This document shows, piece by piece, positions 1-12,591 of a stretch of DNA of 64,000 nt (positions are counted from its first letter, which is position 1; each line of letters opens with the position of its first letter). Source of the stretch: Branchiostoma floridae (taxonomy: Eukaryota; Chordata; Leptocardii; Amphioxiformes; Branchiostomatidae); NCBI RefSeq assembly GCF_000003815.2, contig NC_049980.1:15805576-15869575 (forward strand). Reading direction: 5' to 3'. Under the pieces are notes generated by a model, which was not told the DNA's origin, did no database searches, and saw nothing but the letters and a program-made list of their open reading frames with translations. A program made the position numbers and the translations under genes.

Positions 1-100
1 TATGCTAGACTTAAAATGGGAGTAGAATCACTTTCATGAGGATTAGTTGTTTTTTTCCAATGAGATGTGTCTGTTATAACAAACCTCTTTATTTTGCTAG

Positions 101-564
101 GATATGGTAGCTCTGGAGAAATTCTCCCCTCCACTCCAACCTGCAGACTTCTATGTCCAGGCCTGTAAATGTTTCCAGCAAGCCAAGAACATCTACGAAA
201 GTTTCCCCAACCAAACCAAGGAGGTACAAACGCTCTGTAAAGTTGCCAAGACCAACTTCGTAGTCGTCAAGCTTCTGCTGGGAGGTCACAAAAGAGAATC
301 TAAGGTATGTTTCCACTTGTGTTGAAAGTTGATTGAATATGATTCAATGTACAAATTTGTACAATGCATACTTGTATTTAATATATTGTGCATGTCACTA
401 TTGATAATTCCATTTTTGCTTTTGCTGAAGTCTTGTAATTGTATTGACTGTGTATTGAATTTCATACAAGTTGAACTCATGGCTTGACATGTTAACTGTT
501 GCAGTCACCACCTGAGTGGGATTTCACAGAACACAACACTTTCCCCATCATAAGACTGACCTGA
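101..564 (+). CDS. 3' end of an unrecognised gene (last two coding exons)
   Basis: Two in-frame exons are visible, 101-304 and 505-564. The first follows a pyrimidine-rich acceptor ending in TAG and stops at a GTATGT donor; the second follows GTTGCAG and ends at a TGA (562-564). Both junctions are phase 0, so the last 87 residues read through cleanly. The exon-1 peptide (AxFYVQACKCFQQAKNIYESF then a helix ending in VVKLLLGG) looks like a helical-repeat (TPR or alpha-solenoid) segment; the C-terminus is PPEWDFTEHNTFPIIRLT. A polyadenylation signal AATAAA lies at 886-891. The remainder of the gene is left of the window. I do not recognise the family; the helical-repeat reading is inferred from residue pattern only. 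Confidence 0.7.
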
Positions 565-2562
565 GGCTTGTCCTGACATCTGGGGTCTGCTGAAACTTTC
601 AATCATCAGCCTTGGGAAATGCTGGCTAGACACCAACATACTTTGCTCAGCAGGGTATAGGATATGTGACAGATACAGTGTACTTGCCATTAACCCCCAA
701 AACTTGTCGATACTCAGAGAAAGACTGCAGTGTTCATTTAGGTTGTCATGTTAGCACATCAGTCTATCAACATCATGTTGAGCTGAAGCTGGGGGATCTG
801 ATAGCTAAGTGAAGACATAAACTCCTGTTGTATGTCAGAGTTCACACTGTTGTAACAACAATGTACATGTATGACCAATGATCCAAATAAAAAGATGTTG
901 ATATATGTTAAATTGCTGCATTGGCTGTTTTGAAAATGTGTGAACACTCGATATGCTTAATTGTAATATTAGCTGTACAAGTTTGACCACAAGGATACTA
1001 AAATGTTGACATTGAATGAAAAAGCTGCTCAGGAAAGAAATGCAAAGACAAAAATTCCAAGCAAATAATCCTGTGTCCACTACTGTTTATTACTACCATT
1101 AGTCAAAGTTGCAAAAAATTGCTGTACGTTTCTTGTTGAATCCTCCATAGTGTATGTAGGTGCAATACAATGTTCATAAACAATATGCAACAGGTGCAAC
1201 ATTTCATCACAGCACATCACAGCATTGCTACATTGAGTGCATACAAGAAGGCAACAATAAACACAACTTAATTGTGCGTACAAAGACCTTAGTAGATTTT
1301 GTCTTCAGTAAATCAAAATATGTAAAAAATCAAATAAAAATTGCGATGCTTGGCACAAAGTCAGCTCTGCAGAATAACACATCACATAAAATCACATAAA
1401 TAATAGGGGTCTACACTACAAGCTGGTAAACAGAATTCTGTACCAGTCCTATAGTATAGGTCCAACTAAACAATGGCTTCATTACCTTGTTTTCTTAGTA
1501 ATCCTCCAGGTTTTATATAGCTTATACAAAAATGTTGGCAGGATCGAAAGTCTAAATTGGTTAGTTTTCAATAATCTCCAAGCAGATCTAGCCACCTGCC
1601 TAGCCACCAATAGGTCTGCTTGGAGACTTTTTTTTTAAACCTAAGGCCACAGTAAGTAAATGTTATGGATGATATCTGCACGATCATTACTCTTCACCTA
1701 ATTTCAGAAAAAATTCTTCTTCAGGGTAGGCCTAAGCACTACATGTGCAAAATTGCAATGATGAATTTGATGAGTGGAAAAGGCCTCTTTTTTTAAACCA
1801 GTGCAACAACATTTTAAATCATTGCAAAATAGCTACATGTAAGTCACATAAATATCTGCCTTTTTACATCTTGTACAAAGTTTCTTATTTTATGTCCTAT
1901 CATGGTTATGTGTTATATCTACTCCCATGAATGTACAGTTAACCATATTGTCATGTACCTCATATAACTTCCTTACTCACACACACCTCTTTACTGCTGA
2001 CAATCATAGTCACACACATATATGGGTAAGTATGTCACATACCAACAATCATCAATTCCAGTATACTTCCAACTTTACAGATACTGGTACAAAATTTATA
2101 CCAAAAGTACCATGTTTTATCAGACATGTATGTGTGCTAATGTCAATCCAAAACCTTATCACAGTTAAATCCTATGGTAGTAGATCACTTTTTTTAGAAA
2201 GCAAGATGCAAAGCTTCTCGGAATAGGAGATTTTGAAACCTCATTACTATTATTGCAGACTTCATCTGTATCTGTATCACCAGTATAACCAACCTTCAGC
2301 ATAACACACCAGCTTCACAGGTACACGGCAAAGCAGCAGCTGGTTATATTATACATTTGTACTGAACCCACTGTCACACCTACATGTAACTGCCTCAGAT
2401 TTAAGTCATACTCTATTACACATCTACTGGTTGTATTCAGTACTTGAGAAATGTAACTTCTATTTGACTTTATCATCTAAGATTAGATTAGATTATGGAA
2501 AGAACTGGCTTCTAGTATTAATTCTATTTTTCTATGGCTGCCTTAGTTTAGCAACTGGGCTA
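565..2562. other. Non-coding stretch
   Basis: This holds the 3' UTR of the first gene (to about 905) and AT-rich sequence. The only structure I see is an inverted pair TCTCCAAGCAGA (1575-1586) and TCTGCTTGGAGA (1615-1626), which recurs elsewhere in the left third of the window. No exon with convincing splice sites was found. Confidence 0.5.
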
Positions 2563-2850
2563 TCAGTAATTACCTGACAGGACCCTGTTGTACAGCACTG
2601 GGCTGGGACCAAATACTACCTGACGAGGCTGAATCACAAGGGTCTGCCATTCAACCAAGCCAACCTCAATACGACAATTACGCACGGTTCGGCCATTGAG
2701 CTGTATGGCTATCAAACACTCACACCGAGAAGAACCCCTACTCTTTTTGTGTGTGGTAAGTCGTGTTAACTCCCTTTCCTTAGGGCACAAAGGCAGTGAC
2801 ATGACAGGGTTAGAACCCAGGACCTCTTGGCCACATGATCCCATTGCTCA
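2563..2850 (-). mobile_element. tRNA-derived SINE (degenerate)
   Basis: On the minus strand the 5' end reads like a Pol III promoter: an A-box-like GTGGCCAAGAGGT closely followed by a B-box-like GGGTTCTAACCC, then a body containing GTGCCCTAAGGAAAGGGAG, a type of segment common in tRNA-derived SINEs. The A to B spacing is shorter than in a real tRNA, so this is a diverged SINE and not a tRNA gene. Confidence 0.5.
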
Positions 2851-3742
2851 TCATGAAATATGTTGACAATTCACCACAATTTACATAAACATTAAGATAT
2901 AATTCTTTAAACGACAAAAGCAGAAAAGGGAATACCACCAGATGTCCAAAAGCTTGAATACTTGAGGTATAATTCCATGGCATACAGCCAGACTATGTTT
3001 TCAAACCATTGCAAACAGCCAGATCATACTTAAAATCCATGAAGAATTTTTATACAACTTCAACTAACTGAGGATAGTTATATTTAAGTTAGTATCAAAC
3101 TATAAGATATCATAAGAATGGCAGTATTTGTTATTCATTCATGATAACACTGATTCCATAATGACTACAGTGAAATTAATAAACTGGATCTTTACCGGTT
3201 GTGTTGGTAACTGACAACATAAGGCATAAGCTAACTTGACAGGGTTAATTCTATTCAACTGTGATTGGCCCCAGTTCTCACAAGGTAGTGACAACATCTT
3301 TGACTTGTATGAAATCTGTCTTACTCTGACATTGGTGAAGATCAGTAGAGCATTTTCTCTACGTAGCACAACATCAGACAATCTTATAATTGTACCTTAC
3401 AATTGATCAATAAATACCCTTGTTGGACCTACCTGTATGTTTGATCACATTGCAACTCAAAGGACATCTGTATTCATCAATACAATTTTTTCTCGTAAGT
3501 TAGATTAAACAACTACCAGTATGATTTTCTACTTACTATATATAGTTATTTCACAATGGAAATATTGTGTTCCATATTGACAACTAAGTCATACAACATA
3601 AAAACTGAGAAGCTACCAGATGTCCACTTATGACACCCTGTTCTCAATGCTGTTTCCTTGTTTTATGTATGCTCATACTTATGTGTAGCTTAGCTATAAG
3701 CAGTAATGTGAATCTTGCGGGTTGTTTTGGGCTACAGACCAT

Positions 3743-6700
3743 CTAGCGCGGATCAAGCTTGAACAAGAACTTCATGTTGTAGAGGGTGTTCAGCGTGCGC
3801 CAGATGACTGTAGTGAATGGGGAGGAGTCGTAGGGAACGTTGTGCTTGCGGCATATCTCCTGAATCATGTCTCCCACCTGTAGAGAATGGGTACAAATAT
3901 CTTTAGACAATAGCAGATTACATTTTGTACATTTTGAGTATAGTTGCCGCACAATCCACAGAAGACATTTCATTCATTCCAGTCTACAGAATACATTTCA
4001 CTTTGAAATGTGTAACTCTGGGAGGGTAGCAGCTAAGTCTAAGTATCACGGGAATACAACTGTATATTAGGTAATGTTTTCATAGTAAGTGGCCAGGCTT
4101 TTATGAAAGAGCTAGTACAGTCAAACCTGTATTAGGGGTTTCCACAGAGGGGCCACCTGTCCATAGTGGCCACTTTTTGTCGGTCCCTTAAGTATTTTAT
4201 CTACAAGTTACCACCTCTATACAGAGGCCACCTGTCTATAGTGGCCAAATTTGTCCGGTCCCTTGAGTGGCCGCTATAGACAGGTTTGACTGTATGTTTT
4301 TCAGGGGAGTGGGCGGTGCCTTTGGGCAGTAAAACTATCAAACCCGTCCTCGACCTCAGCTTAGTACCTTAACACAAAAAGGTGTGTGTAGAGGCCCTCA
4401 ATCATTTGATCTTAAGCTTAGCTATTCTCCATGCAGTTTTTGGGCCCCGGCTTGTTTTGGATGTACCGGGTACTGCTAGGAGATGGTTGCTGGAATTTCT
4501 AATTTGTCTGTTTTTCTTTGTGTAATATCATAAGGCCTATATCTTTCTAGGAAACTTACAAAATGGAAGGCCATCACAAATTGGCTAAAAAGACTCAAAC
4601 AAATCTCTGCTTGGAGAATATAGGTTTACCTGGCTGATGGCACAAGGGCTGAGCTGAAATAACTTTCTAGGCCAAACAACTCATCGTTGTGTATCATGTA
4701 TTCTGCTGTTGTATTGTACTGAAACAATCCGAGTGAACAGACACGGACCATTTCCCATCTTTCATATTGATGTGCATTTTGTGATACAATATGTGATTTA
4801 CTATGTACAGTATATTCATAAATTTATTAGGACTAAAGTCATGTAATAAGTTCATTCATTTGGACCCTTGTGTTAGGGGACATGTAGCGATGCAAGTTTC
4901 AGTAGCAGGGTATAATAAAAAAAGCCCTTCCACTTTTTATGTGCCTAAGGGACGTCCTCTAATATGGGACCCCAATTTTCAACAAACATGTGCAGCCCTG
5001 ACAGAGATGCTCTATCCAGGATTCAATGGCTTCAACCAGTTACCAACTGCTTGGAACCAAAAACTATGTGGCGGCTACCAGTTCTGATAAAACCGCCTCT
5101 GTCTGGCCCTTCCCATTTCTCTCATTACTGATAGTAAAATGAAAAGTGGCCGGCAGGCTATTTTTTCATAACTTAACTTTTACATGAATTCTTGATAGGC
5201 TTAAACAAAGAAAACAAACCTTGCGCAGGTTGTGGCGAGGAACACGTGGGAAGCAGTGGTGCTCGATGTGGAAGTTAAGACCTCCGTGGAACCAGTCCAT
5301 CCACCAAGGGTTGGAGATGTTGATGTTCTGCTCCGTCTGAGGGGTGGAAAGAAATGAGTACTGACTAAACTACATTTTTTTTCAGCTTTCCTATACTATA
5401 ATAACATGTATCCTTGTATTTGGCACAAATTTCTTTCATTCACCTTGTGGCAGCCTGTACTAGTGAAACACAGCATTATAGAAAGGCTTCAAGAAAAATA
5501 AAAAATAACCCTGACTGAAACCTCTGTTTAGAGAGTAAGTTACGCGTAGAAAGGAAGGCAATGGTGGTAATAACTTGAATAAGACAGCCAGCAGTCTTGA
5601 CAGGACATTTCCCCACCTGGTATCTGTAGAACTCCATCTGATGGAGCTCATCCTTCAGGAAGATGTCCTTGGCATAATGGTTGATGAGGATCTGGATGTG
5701 CAGGAGACCCTCTCCAAATGCAGCAATGGTATAGAACATTGCTCGCTCCTGAGATGAGGATAACTGTTCATTAATGTCCCTTATCGTAAGCTCCATTTGT
5801 CCATATATTTAACAGAAGAAGCGGAACCTATAATTTGTTACAAGTATACTTTCTTTTTTGGTCATTGTCAATGTGCAAAAGTTAGGTGTAATGGGTCATT
5901 CAGTATAATAAAACCAGCTGCTGCCGCATCGCTACCTGAGAAGCTGGTGTGTTGCGCCAAAGGGCGGTTATACTGGCTAAATTGATACAGATACAGATGT
6001 AATATAATCAATACTAGTACCACATGTTTATGAAGGTTGGACATCCAGGTTAACAATATTCAAATACAATTCAATCATTACAACTGGATACAAATGGAAA
6101 TTTACTCTAGATTTACATTTCTAGTGACATCCATCACTCTTCTTCAGTTCAATTCATTTTTAATCATATCCGCTAATTCATTCTAGTGATGCTGAAGGAG
6201 TCCATAAGTCAATCTCTGTATTTATCTATACTAGTAACAAATTTATTACACACATATCACACATGTATGGTAAGTTGTCTTCAAATATTTCATACACTGG
6301 ACAGAACTAGGTTAATTTTGACCTTCCAAATCCTGATCAGGTTATGTCCATTCTGTTAGTCACTACCAAATATGGGAATCTACAGCAAGGCAGTCAGTTT
6401 GGCTGCTTCTTGCCAGAAATGAAGGAGCAAAAAATGTCACTCTGTATCTCCATACTGACCTGCCAGTTGGGTAGGAGGGACAGCAGTGCACACATCCACA
6501 TCCAGTGGAGGCCAAAGGCAATGTACTGCCGAAACTCCTTCTCATCTTTGTAGCTGCCGATGATGGCATCAAGACGGCCACCGATCATGCAGGCTGGGAT
6601 GAAAATGATGTGCTGAATCTGCCGACAACAGAATTTTGCAAACATGTTACACTTTTCAAAGTTCATTTGCAAGTTCATGCTCAAAGGCTAATTGCAAGAG

Positions 6701-8120
6701 AAACATAGCAGACATACAAATACATGTGGCAATGGACAGTGAATGACAATATTGTGGAAACAAAATACTAAAATGCTGGTGATGACTACTAGTTGTATGT
6801 CTAAACAATTTGGGTTTGGCAATAACATATTCACACTTCAAAACAAAAATGACATGTGGGGGCAGCATGGTTTAATCAGAAGTCCCAAAATAACCAAGGT
6901 TGTCGGGCAAAAGTTAGTGCAAATCTTTAACTGAGTTGATCAGACTTTCAGTAATACTGACTCCAAAACAAGGCTGGAGGACATGTTCCATGTTCTTCCA
7001 TGTTCTTTCTTACCTAGTCCTTACCTGAACAAGGAAGGCCTGAAAGTTGGTCTTCATTAGCGGAAACAGCATGACATTCTGGGCCCAGGTGGGCTCAAAC
7101 ACCTGTGGGTCTTGGAAGTCTGTCTTGTAGCATATCGTGTTGGTCAACATGTGGTGCACCCAGTGTTCGTCACGCCACCAGTTGGCACTCACACCGAAAC
7201 AGACGGACCCAACAAATGTGCCCACAAGGTTGGTCACCTGTGGAGGAAGAAATGCAGTTTATTACGAATCATTGGTGTTTTTAACTCCCATTCATCTGGT
7301 GACTGTTTTAACTATTCCAGCATAGGAGACACCACATACAATAACATAGATAACAAAAATCTACTGTCTATGTACATCTTATGCAAATGACCTCAAAAAG
7401 AAAAAAAATCTGAACAATAATGAAAATCTTGTCCTCATAGCTTTTGTCATCAATCTTTTGCTGTGATATCACCAAACAAGGTCCTATAAGGGCACTAGTT
7501 TTCCTATCTTTAGGGATAAAGATCATTCAGACAGGTACAAACCACTAGACAGGTGCGTCAAGTCTTACCTTTTGGGTTTCAAATATCTGGTGGTGCATGA
7601 GATCATGCATCATGAAGCCGATCTGCTGCCAGAAGATGGCGAGCAGTACCCCCGCCAGACAGTGGACCCAGGTCTGCTGGAACCCCACCACCAGCCACAC
7701 CATGGCGGCGAAGATGAGCCCACACACAGCCGCTTTCCGTGCGTACCACCAAAGGTTGGTCTTGTAGTAGCCCTCCTTCAGCAGCCGCTCGTACAGGCCC
7801 CGCATATCCTGGTTGAAGGGGTCCGCGGTGAAGTCGTACTTGTACGTGCCCACGACCTTCAGCGATTTGAGGAACTTCTCGGACACGCCGCTGACGGGGT
7901 GCGAGCTGCGGAACACATCGGTGGCGTCCTTGTTCAGGAAGTATTTCAGAACGTCACCGCCCGGGTGCCGGTCCACGAACGTGGTCACGTCGTACCACTT
8001 GCCGGCGACGCCGACGACCTTCCTGTCCGCGGCCAGACCGTTGGGCGTGGGTCCGGAGCTATCAGCCGCCTTCTGTCGCTGCGTTAAAACCGTCTCCATG
8101 TGCTCTTTGTAGGCCCCCAT
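3743..8120 (-). CDS. Cytochrome-b5 fusion front-end desaturase (delta-8 sphingolipid type)
   Basis: Six exons, all joined in phase 0: 8120-7569, 7237-7025, 6618-6460, 5748-5617, 5336-5220, 3877-3743; 435 aa. The N-terminus is a cytochrome b5 domain (heme motif HPGG, about residues 50-60; second heme His in SSHP). Three iron-binding histidine boxes follow: HDLMHH, HWVHH and HIEHH. Membrane helices lie between them. The C-terminal part (WWMDWFHGGLNF, FPRVPRHNLRK, then CRKHNVPY) matches the arrangement of plant and fungal delta-8 sphingolipid long-chain-base desaturases better than vertebrate FADS1/2, so the likely reaction is an ER desaturation of a sphingoid base or fatty acyl chain using cytochrome b5 electrons. 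Odd point: the third box has His where front-end desaturases usually have Gln. An acceptor-like CCCGCAG 14-15 bases upstream of the ATG suggests a non-coding first exon, possibly inside the N gap. Confidence 0.88.
4116..4294. mobile_element. Palindromic MITE with TA duplication, CAGTCAAACCTGT termini
   Basis: Perfect inverted termini CAGTCAAACCTGT (4118-4130) and ACAGGTTTGACTG (4280-4292), each flanked by TA, as in Tc1/mariner-type elements. The interior is also inverted-repetitive (CCACCTGTC and TATAGTGGCCA type segments in both orientations). No coding capacity. It sits in the last intron of the desaturase gene. Confidence 0.8.
6080..6165 (-). repeat. Hammerhead-like fragment, probable Penelope-type retroelement remnant
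   Basis: Minus strand: CTGAAGA (6147-6141) matches the hammerhead core CUGANGA; then a perfect 5-bp stem AGTGA/TCACT (6138-6134 with 6127-6123) and GAAA (about 6121-6118). Related copies occur near 34377 and 61726. Hammerhead motifs are known at the ends of Penelope-like elements; the assignment here is inference from the core and stem II alone. Confidence 0.4.
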
Positions 8121-8235
8121 GTTTCAGTCAATCTGCGGGAAAAGCGTTAAAGTCAGTAACAAAGGCGAAGAGTAACGTGTACCGTGTACATACAAATATT
8201 GATGGGGGGGGGGGGGGGTGTCTAACGTTAGTTTA

Positions 8236-8485
8236 NNNNNNNNNNNNNNNNNNNNNNNNNNNNNNNNNNNNNNNNNNNNNNNNNNNNNNNNNNNNNNNNN
8301 NNNNNNNNNNNNNNNNNNNNNNNNNNNNNNNNNNNNNNNNNNNNNNNNNNNNNNNNNNNNNNNNNNNNNNNNNNNNNNNNNNNNNNNNNNNNNNNNNNNN
8401 NNNNNNNNNNNNNNNNNNNNNNNNNNNNNNNNNNNNNNNNNNNNNNNNNNNNNNNNNNNNNNNNNNNNNNNNNNNNNNNNNNNNN
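8236..8485. other. Assembly gap (N)
   Basis: 250 undetermined bases upstream of the desaturase start, immediately after a long G run (about 8204-8218). The desaturase 5' UTR exon or promoter may lie here. Confidence 1.
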
Positions 8486-8602
8486 ACTGATCAAATCAAT
8501 AATACAAAAATCAAACCATGTTAGAAAGCCTTGTTCTGAACTGGACGAAATATTACAAACTTGCATCAAACCAGGTCTCGTCTTTATATTACTCTACCAT
8601 TA

Positions 8603-8636
8603 ATATAACCAACCTATATAACCTCCTTGATATAAC
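8603..8636. mobile_element. Micro-copy of CAAGGAGGTT-family element (damaged left arm)
   Basis: A 20-base insert CAACCTATATAACCTCCTTG (8610-8629) lies between two identical 7-mers ATATAAC (8603-8609 and 8630-8636). The right half is the family terminus AACCTCCTTG; the left half appears shortened by a small deletion. The local sequence is TATAACC-rich, so this is the weakest member of the group. Confidence 0.5.
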
Positions 8637-8639
8637 CAC

Positions 8640-10200
8640 ACAGGTGACCGCCTGAAGTGCTAATTACTGTGCTGAATGCCGGGTACCGGTGGCGTGACCA
8701 TTCAGGTGCTCCAGACTGAAGTCGTCGGGTCACACTGTATCGTCGGGTATGAGAAAGCGCAACAGGATTTTTGGGGACATTAACATCGCCCTCCAGAGAC
8801 TGAAAATACGCACTAGAGACGGCTATCGTCAAAAATAATGTATGCCATGCAATGGCTGTCATTTCCTTTTACTCATGCTGCTTTTACTAATCTTATTCGC
8901 TGACATATCAAGACGAGACACCCCCGTACATTATGTAGTTTCGGCCATACTCGTACCGGCACCCGGCAACACGGATGATTAATGACGTCAGTATGTGCCT
9001 ATTGTAAATACCCCGAACAATGGTGGGGTGGGGAACGTTACTTATCTTGGTTACTACGGATAAACAACAACCCGGGTCACCTCATATAGAAAGGAGGTTG
9101 TCAACATGAAACCACGTGAAGGCTGGTGTGATCTCAAAGCAGATGCAAGGGCCTGACTTGGGATTTATGCACCAGGATCTACGCGTGTAATTTAATATAG
9201 TAATAGTAATATTTATTGCATGATATTTATAGATGAACGGGAAATAACATCTATATCTACTTCTACTTAATAATGCTATCTTCTTCTGATAAAGCACCTT
9301 CGAGATTAGGGGGGCACACACCAGTTTATTTGGGGGTTCAAATGGAGGCGGCACACCCTCAAGTCTAGCGACCATCTCTTCCAGGGAATTATCCTGAAGG
9401 AAAATAACTGTATATGGGGTGAGAGGATACACCTTCAGCTTCAAGACCAACTGAGTTTCGATCCTTCAACTTCTCTAATTTTGAAAAATTATAGGGAAAA
9501 AACATTATTTTCATGTCAAAAATGATGCACAAAATCGGGCATTTTCGCATTGGATAAAACAGATGAAGAAGATTTTTCCGGCAAGCACGGCTGATACTGC
9601 CAGAAAGAGGAAAATCTAAAGACTAATCCAGCCAATTATAAAGAAAATTCTAGTACTACAGTTTTTTTAATCATCCACGGCGCGCGGCATTGCAACTTTG
9701 CTTGACACAGCGCTTCAGAGGTAAATCTAGGTCACCGGCCTCTTTACATTCAGGCGTAGGGATATCGCGGAAGCAACGCGCGGACCAAAACACAATTTGC
9801 ACCAAAAACACACCATTTCCTACGCTTTTCAGCCATGTAACCGTTTAATGTCATTTCGCAGGAAATAATGAGAAATGTCAACTCAAACATGGGCCCTCGG
9901 AAGCCTTTCGTCACTTTTTGGTCGCGGACTACGGAAGAACTGGGGTGTGCACCGTTAGGCTGTGTGACAGAGAAATAAAACATTCGTTGCCGTCAAATTT
10001 TAATGAGTAGGTTCAGTTTAATACCACCATATTCTCATGTAATATTCTCACGACCAAAAACAAGAAATATTGAAGTTGAACTGTACTATTATCCTCTATC
10101 ACAAGAGGAATATCAACAAAGAGTGTTTTTCATCGTTCGCCAGTTTTCGGTAATTTTACCCCAATATTCTCCCAAATAGTGGTCTAAACAAGTCGAAACG
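8640..10200. other. Gene-poor stretch
   Basis: No exon with supportable splice sites or family similarity. A single CRE palindrome TGACGTCA occurs at 8983-8990. Open frames here look random. Confidence 0.45.
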
Positions 10201-10888
10201 ATGGTTGGGAAGGGAAACAAAAGACTGTACATGTTAAGAACACTGTCCAAGTATGGCCTAACTACTGGTGACCTTGTACTTGTCTATATTGGTTTTGTAC
10301 GCCTGGTATTGGAATACGCATGCCAAGTGTGGCATCCAGGATTGACTGTTGCTGAATGTAAGTCAATTGAAAGAGTGCAGAAGAGAGCTTGTAGGATAAT
10401 CCTCGGACAGAACTATACCTGCTACAGCTCGACACTGACTGAACTCTCCCTCACATCACTGTCTCAGAGACGTCATGACCTATGCAGTTCTTATGCTCGT
10501 TCACTGTATAGATCCCCGACCTACAGGGACTGGTTCCCTCCCTGTCGTAAGGAGATTACTGGCAGAAATACACGTTCAGCCAACAAACTGCAGGTCCCCA
10601 GAGCCAACACCTCTCGTTTAAGGAAAAGTCCAATATACTATATGGTCTCACTACTCAATGACGACATTGTATGAACTATGTGTTTCTACCTTCCCAGTTT
10701 GTAAATAAGTCTGCGTAATGAGGTGATTATTGATGTACATATGTATATAGTTGGAACAGTTTTTAAGCCATTTTTAACTGTTAACAAGCCCACCAATTCA
10801 GCCCTTGGGCTGCTATCAGAAGCTTGTACTTTTTTATTGTTCTGAACGAATAAACCTGTCATTCATTCATTCATTCATTCATTCATTC
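10201..10888 (+). mobile_element. 5'-truncated CR1-group LINE, 3' end
   Basis: The open frame 10201-10674 encodes the C-terminal part of a reverse transcriptase ORF (GFVRLVLEYACQVWHPGLT, IERVQKRACRIILG, RDWFPP, TGRNTRSANKL). The same order of motifs occurs in the intact LINE at 56.4-59.6 kb, so the two belong to one group, though only moderately similar. A 3' UTR follows and the copy ends in seven ATTC repeats (10861-10888), the short tandem tail typical of CR1-group elements in place of poly(A). The catalytic domains are missing. Confidence 0.85.
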
Positions 10889-11141
10889 AAATACTTTAGG
10901 TTATTACATTTTATCTGGCCGTTTATATTGTGATTTTTAAAATATTTTTAATTTCACATGTTGCGTCTTTGCTCTTGATAATGCTATATGGTAAGGGTTT
11001 GACTGTCACATCGCCAAGACTAAATCATCGCTTTGTAGCTTCGTAAAATTCTGGAACAGGCTCATAACTGAACACACGCCCCCTGTTCCCTGTCAATCTT
11101 GGTTATCCTGTCGGCACGCGAGTACAAGTACCACAAAAATG

Positions 11142-11404
11142 TCGCCGCGCTAGCCTGGGTACCATTCTCCGCGGTCGGCTTTGGGGAGCTTTACCCGGCA
11201 CCGGCCTGCTTCTGTCAGCCTGTCTGATTAGCTGCCCTTTGAGATTTCGCCTATAGAGCTTGTAGCCGGCCTTTTGAGTCGGGGCGCGACTAAATTAATC
11301 TAACCCCGTAAGAACTCCCCCGGCCTGTACCAATCAACTGTACGGGCGGTCACCTCTACACCGCCGAGCGCCTCGATGGTATGGTTCCCAGGCTATCGCC
11401 GCGC
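11142..11404. mobile_element. MITE with 9-bp target duplication
   Basis: Inverted termini TAGCCTGGGTACCAT (from 11151) and ATGGTTCCCAGGCTA (to 11395) match at 14 of 15 positions. They are flanked by perfect 9-bp direct repeats TCGCCGCGC (11142-11150, 11396-11404). The 245-bp interior is GC-rich with no coding frame. A 9-bp duplication fits Mutator-like or Merlin elements; superfamily is not certain. Confidence 0.8.
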
Positions 11405-12544
11405 CAGACTGATGGAACATGAGACATCTGGCCCGCTGATAGCTGGCATACCATCCTGTCAAGTCACTGTCATTGTACAACAGCTGTTGTTACAGGTACA
11501 TCATGGCGGATGCAATGTGCTTAGATTTACTACTGCAAAGAGATGTAGCAACTCAACGAGATATCAAACATGTACAGTACAAGATCCTAGATTGACGTAC
11601 ATAGTATCATTGTTACATCAATGATCTATGATCTCCAGTTGAATCGATGTAATGCCGAAGCAAATGCTACCAAATGCGCCGAGATCTGCAGCCAAACGAT
11701 ATTTCTGTATAATGTGTTGATCGATGCATGCAGTGCCAAGAGCCGCTTCAAGTTCAAGTGGTCATGATGCTTTCTTCAAGACGTCGTCCCTCTGGGCCCT
11801 CCAGAAGGTACTGGCTGCTGTCAGACTATGATGGGATACTGATAAAAAGACTGAACCGATGAAATGGCAGCGATATCAAAACATGAGACGGTGCATGGTG
11901 CTTTTGTACAACCATGTAAATTGTGTTCTGGGAATTCTGTCCGCTCGAACATGTCTACTACTACATGTACCATTGGTACTGTACAAGGTTTGTCATACAG
12001 ACAGAATGCTTATTCAGTCGTAAATTGTTCAAAACGCGACAATCGAACGGATGTTATTGTTTGTACAAATGGAAGTATTGCAAAATTTGCTTGTAAGATG
12101 TTCCATGTACAGTATACATGACCTTGAAAAACATTCGACGTCTCCAGACAGATGAGTGGTGACATCACCATATGGGAGATCGCCAATATATACCTGATGC
12201 GTGACAAGAGGCTCGGCACGAGATTGGCACGAGATCTTGTCCGATATGCATGTAGATATTGTATCAGTCAGCAGAACTGCTTGCATAATATCCATAACGT
12301 TACTATGATCGCAGAGTACACATTTCATATTGGCCCCCATTTCACTAGACGCGATCGCGCTACGACCTCACTGCGACCTTACTGTGACTTGGCATTTGTG
12401 ACTTAATGATCTTGAGATCGACATTTAGGATATCATATGATAAATGTAAAGGAATGACTGAAAATGCGCCCCGTCAAATGTCAAATTTCAGGTTGCAATT
12501 GACTTGCCGCCCTAGCGGAATGGGGGTGTTATTCCCAGCCTTTG
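11405..12544. other. No gene recognised
   Basis: I see no exon-like segment or family similarity here; open frames are short and lack splice context. Confidence 0.4.
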
Positions 12545-12591
12545 CAACAACCAAGGAGCTTTTATCACTGATAAAAGCTCCTTGCAACAAC
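12545..12591. mobile_element. Micro-palindrome with 7-bp target duplication
   Basis: A 33-base palindrome (12552-12584) has 16-base arms CAAGGAGCTTTTATCA and TGATAAAAGCTCCTTG around a single C. Perfect 7-bp repeats CAACAAC flank it (12545-12551, 12585-12591). It begins and ends like the CAAGGAG family but differs symmetrically inside both arms. Confidence 0.75.

Noticed and set aside
2563-2844. Possible tRNA gene
   Set aside because: A and B boxes are too close and no cloverleaf can be drawn; better explained as a SINE.
7572-8112. Long plus-strand frames over the desaturase first exon
   Set aside because: Antisense shadows of a GC-rich coding exon with clear cytochrome b5 motifs on the minus strand.
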